A DNA stretch of 64,000 bases from positions 47,368 through 111,367 of the forward strand of contig JBCDLX010000018.1 in NCBI GenBank assembly GCA_038744785.1, given 5' to 3'. The notes under the pieces are model-generated. The model had not been told where the DNA came from. It saw only the letters and a program-made list of their open reading frames with translations, and ran no database searches. Within the stretch, counting starts at the first letter, position 1. Each line of letters opens with the position of its first letter. Of the stretch, positions 42,900 to 51,233 are shown piece after piece. The stretch is from Ovoidimarina sp038744785 (lineage in GTDB: Bacteria > Pseudomonadota > Alphaproteobacteria > Rhodobacterales > Rhodobacteraceae). The translations under genes and the position numbers were made by a program.

Positions 42900-43886
42900 A
42901 TGAAAACAGTTACAAGACGCGCGCTGCTACGCAGCGCCGCTGGCGTCGCTTTGGCCGTCGGCACCTTCGCGACCGAGTTTGGTGCCATGGCACAGACCAA
43001 GGCTCCCTCTTCTGAGATGCCCTTTGAGAAAAAGTCGGTTGCGGTGCTGGGCTCGACGATGGCTTACGTGGACGAGGGCGAGGGGCGAGTGGTGCTATTC
43101 CTGCACGGGAACCCCACTTCATCGTATTTATGGCGCAACGTAATTCCCTATGTGACCGATGGTTACCGCGCAATCGCACCGGACCTCATCGGCATGGGGG
43201 ATAGCGGTAAACCCGAAATCGGATACACATTTGCCGAGCACGCGGCATATCTAGACGCGCTGATTGAAACGTTGCAATTGAAGGACGTCACGCTGGTTAT
43301 CCATGACTGGGGTTCGATCCTGGGCATGCGATACGCCAGACTGAACGAAGACAACGTTCGCGGCGTGGCTTTCATGGAAGCCGGAATTCCGCCAGCGCTG
43401 CCTGCCCCGAGCCTTGAGGCCATGGGACCCAACGGCGAGCTTTTCTCGATGCTCCGTTCGCCCGCCGGAGAAGAGATGGTGCTGAACCAGAACTTCTTTG
43501 TCGAAGAGGTGCTTGGGAAGATTGGCGTTGCCACACCACTAAGCGAGGCGGTGTTGGAAAACTATCGCGCGCCATTCCCCACGCCGGAAAGCCGTTTGCC
43601 AACGTTGGTTTGGCCACGCCAGGTTCCAATTGGTGGTGAGCCTGCCGATACTGGCGAGGTGATTACCCAGAATGGCAACTGGCTTTACTCCACAGACATG
43701 CCGAAGCTGATGTTGCACGTCGCGCCCGGCGCTCTGATGCCGCCGCCGGTTGTCGCGTATGTCAAAGCAAACGCATCAAATCTTGAGGATGTGTTTCTTG
43801 GCGAGGGTGTTCATTTCGTTCAGGAAGATCATCCCGATGCAATTGGTGCCGCTGTGCGCGACTGGCTTGACCGTTTGCCATCCTAG
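42900..43886 (+). CDS. haloalkane dehalogenase-like protein with Tat signal (HLD-II type)
   Basis: 328 residues. The N-terminus KTVTRRALLRSAAGVALAVGTFATEFGAMA is a twin-arginine signal (TRRALLR) with a signal-peptidase-like AMA ending. The mature part has HGNPTSSYLWRN (N71), the nucleophile D136 with W137 in HDWGS, a catalytic glutamate E160 in FMEAG and H305 in GVHFVQED. This Asp-Glu-His layout is that of HLD-II (LinB/DhaA) rather than of the preceding gene, so the two dehalogenases in the cassette are not a simple duplication. It is predicted to be folded in the cytoplasm and exported to the periplasm. Confidence 0.87.
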   Translation: MKTVTRRALLRSAAGVALAVGTFATEFGAMAQTKAPSSEMPFEKKSVAVLGSTMAYVDEGEGRVVLFLHGNPTSSYLWRNVIPYVTDGYRAIAPDLIGMGDSGKPEIGYTFAEHAAYLDALIETLQLKDVTLVIHDWGSILGMRYARLNEDNVRGVAFMEAGIPPALPAPSLEAMGPNGELFSMLRSPAGEEMVLNQNFFVEEVLGKIGVATPLSEAVLENYRAPFPTPESRLPTLVWPRQVPIGGEPADTGEVITQNGNWLYSTDMPKLMLHVAPGALMPPPVVAYVKANASNLEDVFLGEGVHFVQEDHPDAIGAAVRDWLDRLPS

Positions 43887-44220
43887 GTTCGCTCGCCTCT
43901 GCCGGCGTTATTGCTGGCAGGCACCCTTTGGTTTCGTTGGCCAGGAAGGACCGTAGCATGGCTGTGGTGTTAACCACCTGCTAACTTTGCCGGTGTCACC
44001 ATGGCGTCGGTGGCTGTCGAGACCTTCGGTAGGGGGATTGGTGCCAAACTAAAGCTTCACGACTGGTCGATACGTTTCCTGGCCGCACCTTGTTCCGAAG
44101 TGAAGTGCAAGGGCATTTTGCATCGCTCGCAATCGAAACTGCGGCGCACTATGCCCTTGCTAATGTCGTGTTCGCCCGGACTTCGAAGCCACCGGCGCGG
44201 CATGTTCGAAACCTGCAGAC
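43887..44220. other. 334-base gap without a recognised gene
   Basis: No credible coding frame was seen. A hairpin CTGCCGGC (43899-43906) with GCTGGCAG (43913-43920), one G-T pair, lies 12 bases after the dehalogenase stop and could end the cassette transcript, though no T-tract follows. The rest appears unstructured. Confidence 0.4.
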
Positions 44221-44625
44221 TCACGCGGTAAGGATCTCCCAGCCAACGGCAAGAATGCAGATCCAACCCGCCGTGAAGATAATCGGACGGGCTGGGAAAC
44301 GCGCGAGCCCAGAGATCATGCCCGCAGCGTGAATGACCCTTAGCCAGAAAAAGCAGGCCGCAGCCCAGATCGTGACGGTGGTCGAAACCCCCGCCACAGC
44401 CGCGATCAGGACGAGGATCGCGAATGGCAGGCCTTGCTCGATTAGGTTCAGGTGGGCGCGATGCGCCCGGTGAACCCAGGGAGGAAACCCGGTCAGATCG
44501 GCGGGTCGCAAGAAGCCTCCGCCATCATCCAGCGCAGGGTGCATATTTACGCCGACGATGTAGGGAATCCAAAGCGACGCGGCGAGAAGTGCGGTGGCGG
44601 CGAGCCAGAAAAGCTCTGGTGTCAT
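44221..44625 (-). CDS. MAPEG-family membrane protein
   Basis: 134 residues with four membrane helices: LFWLAATALLAASLWIPYIVGV, LIEQGLPFAILVLIAAVAGV, VTIWAAACFFWLRVIHAAGMI and IIFTAGWICILAVGWEIL. The RAHRAHLNLIEQGLPFAIL segment resembles the RAxxNxxE motif of the MAPEG family (glutathione-linked membrane enzymes in eukaryotes, function mostly unknown in bacteria). Its start overlaps the stop of the ArsR-SRPBCC gene by four bases. Confidence 0.85.
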   Translation of the reverse strand: MTPELFWLAATALLAASLWIPYIVGVNMHPALDDGGGFLRPADLTGFPPWVHRAHRAHLNLIEQGLPFAILVLIAAVAGVSTTVTIWAAACFFWLRVIHAAGMISGLARFPARPIIFTAGWICILAVGWEILTA

Positions 44626-45392
44626 GCGCCCATTCCTTCGGGATAGAAACGATGTGCCTTACCGGTTTCAAGCCATGTCTTTAGTCCGGACAGGTATCGC
44701 GTCCAGCCGTCGGCGACGCCCGCATGTGCGTCTGGGACGTTGTAGTGTTCGACGGTCAGTTGCATGCCGCTTGCCGTCGGAGCGATAAGATAGACGCAGC
44801 GGGATACAGTTCTATCTTCGGTCCAGTGTGGTTCGAAGTCGAGCTCGATCCGAGACTTGGGGTCGATCGCAGTCACGCGGTTCTTGAGCATGACCCCGCC
44901 ATCTGGGGTGTGATACACGACCTCGGTACCTTCATCGAAATCGCCAGATATGCGATCGCAGGCGAAATGATACTCTTGCATAAGGTCCCCCTTGGTCAGC
45001 GCATCCCAAAGTGCGTCGTGGGTGCAGTTGATGAATGTGGACATCATGAAGTCCGGTTTTGAATCGGCCGCAGGCATAGGCGTTTCTCCTTCAAGTTGGC
45101 TCTTCAAACGGGTCACGGCCCGGGCGGTGGGCTTTGCGAGCAGGGGTTCGATCCAGCGGTCGATGACTTCCTGCAGGGGAACGGCGTTCAAGTAGTGATA
45201 TTTGAACCGTCCCACCTTGCGCGTGACGATGAGGGACGCGTCTTCAAGAACCTTCAGGTGCTTCATTACCCCAAAGCGGGTCATATCAAGCTGTGCCTCG
45301 AGATCGGAAAGCGACTGGCCGTCCTTTGCGCGCAAGCTGTCCAGCAGCGCACGACGGGCAGGGTCGTTGAGGGCTTTGAAGATTGCGTCCAT
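44622..45392 (-). CDS. ArsR-type regulator fused to an SRPBCC (AHSA1-like) domain
   Basis: 256 residues from the ATG at 45392 (the earlier TTG at 45428 is unlikely). Residues 1-90 are an ArsR winged helix (MDAIFKALNDPARRALLDSLRAKDGQSLSDLEAQLDMTRFGVMKHLKVLEDASLIVTRKVGRFKYHYLN), without the usual metal-binding cysteines. Residues 110-256 are a START/AHSA1 lipid-like ligand cavity (FINCTHDALWDALTKGD, YHFACDRISGDFDEGTEVVY, RSLDFEPHW-like LDFEPHWTED and GWTRYLSGLKTWLETG). A ligand in the cavity could directly control DNA binding. It is coupled to MAPEG. Confidence 0.88.
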   Translation of the reverse strand: MDAIFKALNDPARRALLDSLRAKDGQSLSDLEAQLDMTRFGVMKHLKVLEDASLIVTRKVGRFKYHYLNAVPLQEVIDRWIEPLLAKPTARAVTRLKSQLEGETPMPAADSKPDFMMSTFINCTHDALWDALTKGDLMQEYHFACDRISGDFDEGTEVVYHTPDGGVMLKNRVTAIDPKSRIELDFEPHWTEDRTVSRCVYLIAPTASGMQLTVEHYNVPDAHAGVADGWTRYLSGLKTWLETGKAHRFYPEGMGA

Positions 45393-45416
45393 GAAACGTT
45401 TATATGTGAGTAAATA

Positions 45417-45426
45417 GTCACGTGAC
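45417..45426. promoter_or_regulatory. palindrome upstream of the ArsR-SRPBCC gene
   Basis: GTCACGTGAC is a perfect ten-base palindrome 24 bases before the ATG at 45392, and overlaps a larger imperfect repeat (GTGA-8 bases-TCAC). The AT-rich flank fits an ArsR-type operator in the gap with the divergent hydrolase gene. Confidence 0.5.
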
Positions 45427-45498
45427 AATACAGTAACGTTATTTGAAAAGTGGAAAAGGCATTAAATACATGGCATTGAACAAAAAAAGGAGCTACCG

Positions 45499-46248
45499 AT
45501 GTCTGACCCAGACTACTATGAAGGGCCGGAAGGGCGGCGAATCGCCTATCATCTGACCCCTGGCAAAGGGCCGGGCGTCGTCTTCCTGGGTGGGTTCCGA
45601 TCCGATATGGAAGGCACCAAGGCGCTTTATCTGGAAGAGTGGGCGCGGGCGGCGGGGCGCGGATTTCTGCGCTTCGATTATTCTGGCCACGGGCAGTCAG
45701 ATGGCGCGTTCCTAGATGGCGCGATCGGGGATTGGGCGGATGACGCGTTGGCTGCGATTTCTGGTCTGACGGAAGGCCCGCAAGTTCTGGTCGGCTCTTC
45801 CATGGGTGGCTGGATTTCGCTTCTGGCCGCCCGCAAGGTGCCCGAGCGGGTCGAGGCGCTTGTGACCGTCGCGGCTGCGCCGGACTTTACCGAAGACGGC
45901 ATGTGGGTTGGGTTTTCCGACGATCAGCGGGCGACGTTGCAGCAATCGGGGCAGGTCGCGCTGCCATCGGACTACTCCGATGAACCTTACATCATCACAC
46001 GCCGTCTGATTGAAGATGGGCGCCGACATCTTGTCCTGCGCGATCCTCTGTTTTTGCCGTTCCCGGTTCGTTTCCTTCAGGGCACCGCTGATGCAGATGT
46101 GGACGTGTCGGTTGCGTTGCGCCTTCTATCCCATGCCGAGGGGCCAGACATCCTGCTGACCCTTGTGAAAGACGCCGATCACCGGTTCTCGACGCCCGAG
46201 TGCCTGGAACTGATCAAAGCGGCGATTGTGGACGTGCTGCGGGCGTAA
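45499..46248 (+). CDS. alpha/beta hydrolase (thioesterase-like)
   Basis: 249 residues with an esterase core: VVFLGGFRSDMEGTKALYLEEWARAAGRGFLRFDYSGHGQSDG (oxyanion region), the nucleophile elbow GSSMGGWIS (S near residue 101), and DADHRFSTPE as the histidine-bearing loop. FLQGTADADV carries the acid. The sequence is closest to ABHD10/PPT-like hydrolases, so a thioesterase or serine esterase is likely. It is divergent from the ArsR gene and stops about 100 bases before the HisD-like operon. Confidence 0.87.
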   Translation: MSDPDYYEGPEGRRIAYHLTPGKGPGVVFLGGFRSDMEGTKALYLEEWARAAGRGFLRFDYSGHGQSDGAFLDGAIGDWADDALAAISGLTEGPQVLVGSSMGGWISLLAARKVPERVEALVTVAAAPDFTEDGMWVGFSDDQRATLQQSGQVALPSDYSDEPYIITRRLIEDGRRHLVLRDPLFLPFPVRFLQGTADADVDVSVALRLLSHAEGPDILLTLVKDADHRFSTPECLELIKAAIVDVLRA

Positions 46249-46250
46249 CC

Positions 46251-46264
46251 TGCATTCGTATGCA
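46251..46264. promoter_or_regulatory. TGCAT-N4-ATGCA inverted repeat upstream of the HisD-like operon
   Basis: TGCAT-TCGT-ATGCA at 46251-46264 is a dyad about 86 bases before the HisD-like ATG at 46351. A second TTGCATGAAA segment at 46301-46310 shares the TTGCAT core. The operon encodes a LacI-type repressor, whose operators are usually such 14-16 base dyads, so these are candidate LacI operators. Confidence 0.4.
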
Positions 46265-46350
46265 AAAATCGCTTGTGGCAGGGTATGACCGGCGTATTGT
46301 TTGCATGAAACGCCCTGTTGAGTCGGGGCTTAGGGAACCGGGAGAGGCAG

Positions 46351-47676
46351 ATGGCAGAGTACCTTAAGCGCGGCAAACCGGCAGACGAGCGGGCAGAGGA
46401 AGATGCGAAGGTCCGCGGTATCGTCGAAGGTATCCTGGGCGATATCGAGGCGCGTGGGGATGCGTCCGTGCGGGAACTTTCCGCGAAGTTTGACCGGTAT
46501 GAGCCATCGGCCTTTGTTCTTTCACGCTCCGAAATCGACGCAGCGAAGGCACAGGTTTCCGACCGCGAGATGGCCGATATCCGATTTGCGCAGAATCAGA
46601 TCCGGCGTTTTGCCGAGGCGCAGAAGGCGTCGATGCGAGACATCGAGGTCGAAACGTTGCCGGGCGTCATTCTGGGGCACCGCAATATCCCGGTGAATTC
46701 GGTCGGCTGCTACGTTCCGGGTGGAAAGTTCCCGATGGTGGCCTCGGCCCATATGAGCGTGCTCACCGCCAAGGTTGCGGGCGTGAAACGGATCGTTGCG
46801 TCGGCGCCGCCGGTCGACGGGGTACCACACCCCGCAATCGTCGCTGCGATGGACGAGGGCGGAGCAGACGAGATCCTTGTATTGGGTGGTGTGCAGGCGG
46901 TTGGCGCAATGGCGCTTGGCACCGAATCTATTGCTCCTGTCGACATGCTCGTGGGACCCGGCAACGCATTTGTGGCCGAGGCGAAGCGACAGCTTTTTGG
47001 CCGGGTTGGCATCGACCTTTTCGCAGGACCAACCGAAACATGCGTGATAGCGGATGACACCGTCGATGGGGAAATGTGCGCGACCGATCTTCTGGGGCAG
47101 GCGGAGCATGGATATAACTCGCCCGCAGTGCTGATCACCAACAGCCGCAAACTTGCAGACGATACGCTTGCCGAAATCGACCGCCTGCTTGCGATTCTGC
47201 CAACGGCCGAGACCGCACGGGTCAGCTGGGACGAATACGGCGAAGTCATCCTTTGCAACGACTACGATGAAATGTTGGCTGTGTCCGAAGACATCGCATC
47301 GGAACATGTGCAGGTCATGACCGACCGCGACGACTGGTTCCTTGCTAACATGACGAATTATGGCGCTCTGTTCCTGGGGCCCCGGACCAATGTTGCGAAT
47401 GGCGACAAGGTCATCGGCACAAACCACACGCTGCCAACGAAGAAGGCAGGTCGCTATACCGGCGGTCTTTGGGTCGGGAAATTTATCAAGACGCACTCGT
47501 ACCAAAAGGTCCTGACCGACGAAGCGGCGACGTTGGTGGGCGAATACGGTTCGCGGCTGTGTATGCTGGAAGGTTTTGTAGGACACGCCGAACAATGCAA
47601 CGTTCGTGTCCGAAGATATGGCGGGCTGAACGTCCCCTACGGCGAAGCGGCGCCCTATCGGGACGCGGCAGAGTAA
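46351..47676 (+). CDS. histidinol dehydrogenase-like enzyme (HpsN-type)
   Basis: 441 residues from the ATG at 46351 (GGGAGAGG upstream). The HisD fold is complete: the metal ligands Q250 and H253 in GQAEHGYNS, the catalytic E318-H319 in ASEHVQVM, PVNSVGCYVPGGKFPMVASAHMSVLTAKVAGV, VDMLVGPGNAFVAEAKRQLFG and the C-terminal FVGHAEQCNVR. Related catabolic HisD homologs include HpsN, which oxidises (R)-2,3-dihydroxypropane-1-sulfonate to sulfolactate. No his genes surround it, so histidine synthesis is unlikely. It is the first gene of the ten-gene cluster. Confidence 0.88.
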   Translation: MAEYLKRGKPADERAEEDAKVRGIVEGILGDIEARGDASVRELSAKFDRYEPSAFVLSRSEIDAAKAQVSDREMADIRFAQNQIRRFAEAQKASMRDIEVETLPGVILGHRNIPVNSVGCYVPGGKFPMVASAHMSVLTAKVAGVKRIVASAPPVDGVPHPAIVAAMDEGGADEILVLGGVQAVGAMALGTESIAPVDMLVGPGNAFVAEAKRQLFGRVGIDLFAGPTETCVIADDTVDGEMCATDLLGQAEHGYNSPAVLITNSRKLADDTLAEIDRLLAILPTAETARVSWDEYGEVILCNDYDEMLAVSEDIASEHVQVMTDRDDWFLANMTNYGALFLGPRTNVANGDKVIGTNHTLPTKKAGRYTGGLWVGKFIKTHSYQKVLTDEAATLVGEYGSRLCMLEGFVGHAEQCNVRVRRYGGLNVPYGEAAPYRDAAE

Positions 47677-47755
47677 CAAGGCAACGTCAGGGGGTGGGAG
47701 TGGCTTGCCCCCAATGCGCCTCGGAACAGGTGGCAAGCGAAGGGTGGGCCCGCAC

Positions 47756-48400
47756 ATGCGGAAGCCAAGAAGCTATTCGGGGCTTGAGACTCTCGGCCGG
47801 GTCCGGTTGTCGAAGCACTTTTTCATGCGCGATTTTCTGTATTCCGAGATCGGGAACTTCTTTGGTATACCGAACATTCCCGATGATCCGGACCTTGCGA
47901 TTGCGGCGGGTCGGCAGTTGTGCACCGTGCTGCTGGATCCAATTGCCGAGACATTTGGTCCTGTCCATGTGCGATCGTCCTACCGTTCGCCAATGCTGAA
48001 CCATTTCGGTGCGACCGAAGCCAAACCCCAGCGTTGTGCGCGGAACCCGGCGAACTATGCCGGTCACATCTGGGATCGGCGCGACGAGAAAGGCCGTATG
48101 GGGGCGTGTGCCTGCATCGTGATCCCATGGTTCGCTGACAGGTACGAGGCCGGGCGCGACTGGCGCGATCTGGCCTGGTGGATCCATGATCATCTGGACT
48201 ATTCAGCTATGTGGTTCTTTCCAAAACGGGCCGCGTTTAATCTGACATGGCGTGAAGAGCCTGCGCGTTCGATCGATGGATACATGCCGCGTCGACTAAG
48301 CCTCTTGAGGGCCGGGGTTGATCCCGCAGAACCGCTTCGCATGCGAGAAGAGCGCTATTCCGATTTTCCGACTTTCCGCGGGATCGCCTATCCAGAATGA
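47756..48400 (+). CDS. uncharacterised protein, M15-peptidase-like N-terminal half
   Basis: 214 residues from an ATG at 47756. An upstream in-frame start at 47705 is possible. There is no signal peptide. LSKHFFMRDFLYSEI followed by LCTVLLDPIAETFGPVHVRSSYRSPMLN resembles the start of peptidase M15A/YcbK-like proteins (FGPVxVxSxYRSPxxN), but the later HxGxAxD zinc motif is replaced by NYAGHIWDRRDEKGRMGACACIVIPW and no second histidine motif is evident. It may be a degenerate or divergent member. It lies 79 bases after the HisD-like gene. Confidence 0.6.
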   Translation: MRKPRSYSGLETLGRVRLSKHFFMRDFLYSEIGNFFGIPNIPDDPDLAIAAGRQLCTVLLDPIAETFGPVHVRSSYRSPMLNHFGATEAKPQRCARNPANYAGHIWDRRDEKGRMGACACIVIPWFADRYEAGRDWRDLAWWIHDHLDYSAMWFFPKRAAFNLTWREEPARSIDGYMPRRLSLLRAGVDPAEPLRMREERYSDFPTFRGIAYPE

Positions 48401-48410
48401 TCGCTCGACA

Positions 48411-48426
48411 GCCCGCGCGCGCGGGC
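48411..48426. repeat. GC-alternating perfect palindrome
   Basis: GCCCGCGCGCGCGGGC is a perfect 16-base palindrome and mostly alternating CG. It sits between the M15-like gene and the SDR gene. It may be a transcript-processing hairpin in the operon. There is no T-run. Confidence 0.4.
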
Positions 48427-48459
48427 GTAACGTGACCTTTGCACAGGTATGCAGCCAAG

Positions 48460-49215
48460 ATGACCCTGCCGAGAACACCCTCTTTCCGACTTGATGGTCG
48501 TCGCGCCCTGGTCACGGGCGCGAGCCGTGGGATTGGCCTTGGCGCCGCCGTGGCGCTCGCCGAGGCTGGCGCCGAGGTTGCGATGGCCGCACGCGGTGCA
48601 GAAGCGCTGCAAAGCGCTGTCGAAGCCGTCACTGGTGCGGGTCACCGGGCGGCGGCACTGGCCCTTGACGTTACTGATCTTTCAGCAGTGCGCGCGGCGG
48701 TTGCCGAACAGGGACCATTTGATGTCCTCGTGAACTCTGCAGGCATGGCGCGGCACGGTCCAGCTTTGGAGACTACACCAGAGGATTTCGACGCGGTGAC
48801 TGCGGTGAACCTCCGGGCTGCCTATTTCTTGGCGCAGGCTGTGGCGCAGGGCATGGACCAGGGCGGTTCCATCGTTCAGATCTCCAGCCAGATGGGGCAC
48901 GTTGGTGGGATCGACCGCGCGGTCTACGCCGCCACCAAGCATGCAATCGAAGGCATGACCAAATCGATGGCCATTGAGTGGGGACCGCGCGGCATCCGGG
49001 TCAACACCATCTGCCCGACGTTCATAAGAACGCCCCTGACCGAAAGCACGTTCGCCGATCCCGAACGAGTGGCTTGGATCGAGAGCAAGATCAAGCTTGG
49101 CCGCGTTGGCGAGATTGAGGACATCATGGGCGCCGTGGTCTTTCTGGCTTCGGACGCGGCGGCTTTGATCACGGGAACAGCGCTTTTGGTCGATGGCGGA
49201 TGGACGGCGGGCTGA
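48460..49215 (+). CDS. short-chain dehydrogenase/reductase
   Basis: 251 residues from the ATG at 48460. The cofactor loop is TGASRGIG. NSAG follows in FDVLVNSAGMARHG. The catalytic residues are S in ISSQMGHVGGI and the YAATKHA motif. The C-terminal GRVGEIEDIMGAVVFLASDAAALITGTALLVDGGWTAG is standard for a classical SDR. It would oxidise or reduce a hydroxyl on the pathway substrate. It shares one base (TGATG) with the lacI-family start. Confidence 0.93.
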   Translation: MTLPRTPSFRLDGRRALVTGASRGIGLGAAVALAEAGAEVAMAARGAEALQSAVEAVTGAGHRAAALALDVTDLSAVRAAVAEQGPFDVLVNSAGMARHGPALETTPEDFDAVTAVNLRAAYFLAQAVAQGMDQGGSIVQISSQMGHVGGIDRAVYAATKHAIEGMTKSMAIEWGPRGIRVNTICPTFIRTPLTESTFADPERVAWIESKIKLGRVGEIEDIMGAVVFLASDAAALITGTALLVDGGWTAG

Positions 49216-50231
49216 TGGCCGAGCGCAAGGTCACATCGCTTGATGTCGCGGCAAAGGCCGGGGTCAGCCAATCTGCGGTCAGCCGTGTCTTTACGCCGGG
49301 GGCCAGCGTGTCGGCAAAGATGACGGAACGGGTGCGACGGGCGGCCGACGAGCTGGGGTACCGACCCAATGTGCTCGCGCGGTCGCTTATAACCGGACAA
49401 AGCCGGATTATCGGACTTGTGGTCGCCTATCTCGACAACCAGTTTTACCCCGATGCTCTGGAACGCCTGTCGAGCGCGCTGCAGGATCTGGGCTATCACA
49501 TTCTGATCTTTATGGCCGAGGGCACCGGGGCGGCTGCCGACGAGGTGATCCAGGATCTGTTGGACTATCAGGTCGATGGGATTGTGACGGCCAGTGTCGG
49601 GATGTCGGACACGATCGCCGCGCGTTGCGAGGCGGCCGGCATTCCAGTCGTGATGTTTAACCGGGGCCAGGACGACACGCGGTTGAGTCAGGTTACCAGC
49701 GCCAACCGCGCGGGCGCGGCCAAGATCGCCGAATTCCTTGTGGCAGGGGGGCATCGGCGCATCGGCCATATCGCCGGTTGGCAGGGGTCGTCCACGGGCC
49801 GGGACCGGGCAGAAGGGTTCGCCGAGGCGCTTGACCGGTTGGGTCAACCCGTTGTGGCCGTCGCCCCAGGCAACTACCGGCGCGACATCGCAGCCGATGC
49901 GGTGCGTCAGATGATGGCCGATGTTCGGCCCGACGCGTTGTTTGTCGGCAACGATCACATGGCCTTTGCCGTCATGGATGTGTTGCGGTTTGAATTGGGG
50001 CTTTCGGTGCCGGGCGATGTCTCGGTCGTCGGCTATGACGACGTTCCCCTTGCGGCCTGGCCCGCTTACGATCTGACCACGCTTCGACAATCGTCTGGTC
50101 GGATGGTGGCGGAAACGGTCGCACTATTGATGGAACGTATCGGATCGAAAGATGCGCCACCGCGCAAGGTGGAACTCGAGGGTCCGCTTGTCGTGCGCGG
50201 TTCAGCGCGGGTGCCAGAGGGCTGGACATGA
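49215..50231 (+). CDS. LacI-family transcriptional regulator of the catabolic cluster
   Basis: 338 residues from the ATG at 49215. The HTH is VTSLDVAAKAGVSQSAVSRVFTPGASVSAKMTERVRRAADELGYRPNVLARSL, including the hinge helix YRPNVLARSL. A periplasmic-binding-like ligand domain follows (GLVVAYLDNQFYPDALERLSSALQDLGYHILIF, DGIVTASVG, GHRRIGHIAGWQGSSTGRDRAEGFAEAL, VSVVGYDDVPLAAWPAYDLTTLRQ). A gene of this kind within a catabolic operon almost always senses the pathway substrate. The start overlaps the SDR stop and the stop overlaps the next start (ATGA). Confidence 0.95.
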   Translation: MAERKVTSLDVAAKAGVSQSAVSRVFTPGASVSAKMTERVRRAADELGYRPNVLARSLITGQSRIIGLVVAYLDNQFYPDALERLSSALQDLGYHILIFMAEGTGAAADEVIQDLLDYQVDGIVTASVGMSDTIAARCEAAGIPVVMFNRGQDDTRLSQVTSANRAGAAKIAEFLVAGGHRRIGHIAGWQGSSTGRDRAEGFAEALDRLGQPVVAVAPGNYRRDIAADAVRQMMADVRPDALFVGNDHMAFAVMDVLRFELGLSVPGDVSVVGYDDVPLAAWPAYDLTTLRQSSGRMVAETVALLMERIGSKDAPPRKVELEGPLVVRGSARVPEGWT

Positions 50232-51202
50232 GAGGCTTCGATAACCGCTGGCGGGATTTTCCCGACTACATCCTTGGCATCACCGCCGAGATCTGGGAAG
50301 GACGTGAGACCGGACCTCGGATGAGGGATTACTATGCGCCACGCGTCATCGTGCGCATGCCTTCGGGCGTAACGGTAGGCGAGCCGAGCGCCACGTCAGC
50401 TACGGTTGCCACGCTGCACGAGTTTCCCGACCGCGTGCTTTTGGGCGAGGATGTGATCTGGTCAGGGACACCAGAAGACGGGTTGCTGTCGTCACACCGT
50501 ATCCTGTCGACCGCGACGCATCGCGGTGATGGAGCATTCGGGCGGGCGACGGGGGCTAAGATCACGTGGCGCGCAATCGCCGATTGCTATGCGAAGGACA
50601 ACCAGATCAGCGATGAATGGTTGGTGCGGGACAATGGTGCATTAGTCCGCGCGTTGGGAAAAACGCCGGAAGACTGGGCCAAGGCGCGGGTTGCGGACGG
50701 ACAAGGAGGCGCGCCTTACACCCCGGAAAACGATGTCGAAGGCCCCTATACGGCTCGAGGCAATGACAGTGAATGGGGCGCGCGGCTGGAAAGCATTCTC
50801 AGCCGGATGATGTCAGCGGAGTTTTCGGTCATACCACTAGAATACGACCGGGCCTGCCATCTGGAATATCCCTCGGGCGTTTCGGCGCACGGGCAGGGCG
50901 CGGCTGATGCCTTTTGGCTTGGTTTGCGCGCGTCCTTTCCGTCGGCGGCCTTTGCCGTTCACCATGTCATAGGGCGCGACGACCCGATGATGCCGCCCCG
51001 CTCGGCGGTGCGCTGGAGCCTTTGGGGACGCCACGATGGCTGGGGGCCCTATGGCGCCCCGACCGGCGCGATGGTCCATGTCATGGGGATCACGCATGCC
51101 GAGTTCGGCATGCTTTCCGAAGGTCAGGTAAAGCTTCGGCGCGAGTGGACGCTTTACGACGAGACGGCGGTCTGGACGCAAATCGCCCAAGCCACTGGTT
51201 AG
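50228..51202 (+). CDS. tandem SnoaL/NTF2-like protein
   Basis: 324 residues in two similar halves. Residues 12-150 (FPDYILGITAEIWEGRETGPRMRDYYAPRVIVRMPSGVTVG, EFPDRVLLGEDVIWSG, ITWRAIADCYAKDNQISDEWLVRDNG) and 180-324 (NDSEWGARLESILSRMMSAEFSVIPLEYDRACHLEYPSGVSAHGQGAADAFWLGLRASFPSAAFAVHHVIGRDD, RWSLWGRHDGWGPYG) each look like an NTF2/SnoaL cone fold. The fold is used by ester cyclases, isomerases and dehydratases. The reaction is unknown. A duplicated version in one chain is unusual. It is coupled to lacI by four bases. Confidence 0.78.
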   Translation: MRGFDNRWRDFPDYILGITAEIWEGRETGPRMRDYYAPRVIVRMPSGVTVGEPSATSATVATLHEFPDRVLLGEDVIWSGTPEDGLLSSHRILSTATHRGDGAFGRATGAKITWRAIADCYAKDNQISDEWLVRDNGALVRALGKTPEDWAKARVADGQGGAPYTPENDVEGPYTARGNDSEWGARLESILSRMMSAEFSVIPLEYDRACHLEYPSGVSAHGQGAADAFWLGLRASFPSAAFAVHHVIGRDDPMMPPRSAVRWSLWGRHDGWGPYGAPTGAMVHVMGITHAEFGMLSEGQVKLRREWTLYDETAVWTQIAQATG

Positions 51203-51233
51203 CTTTTCAAACTAAGGAACAGGACCCGACACA

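Noticed and set aside
46351..47676. Biosynthetic histidinol dehydrogenase (hisD)
   Set aside because: The fold and metal ligands match, but no other his genes are adjacent and the gene leads a catabolic-looking operon with a LacI regulator. A catabolic homolog fits better.
46522..47757. Long antisense open frame (411 codons) opposite the HisD-like gene
   Set aside because: The plus-strand frame has all HisD motifs. The minus frame has none and is a shadow.
48924..50090. Long antisense open frame (388 codons) opposite the SDR and LacI genes
   Set aside because: It lies entirely opposite two well-identified genes and reads as histidine/arginine/proline-rich sequence, as expected for the shadow of GC-rich coding DNA.
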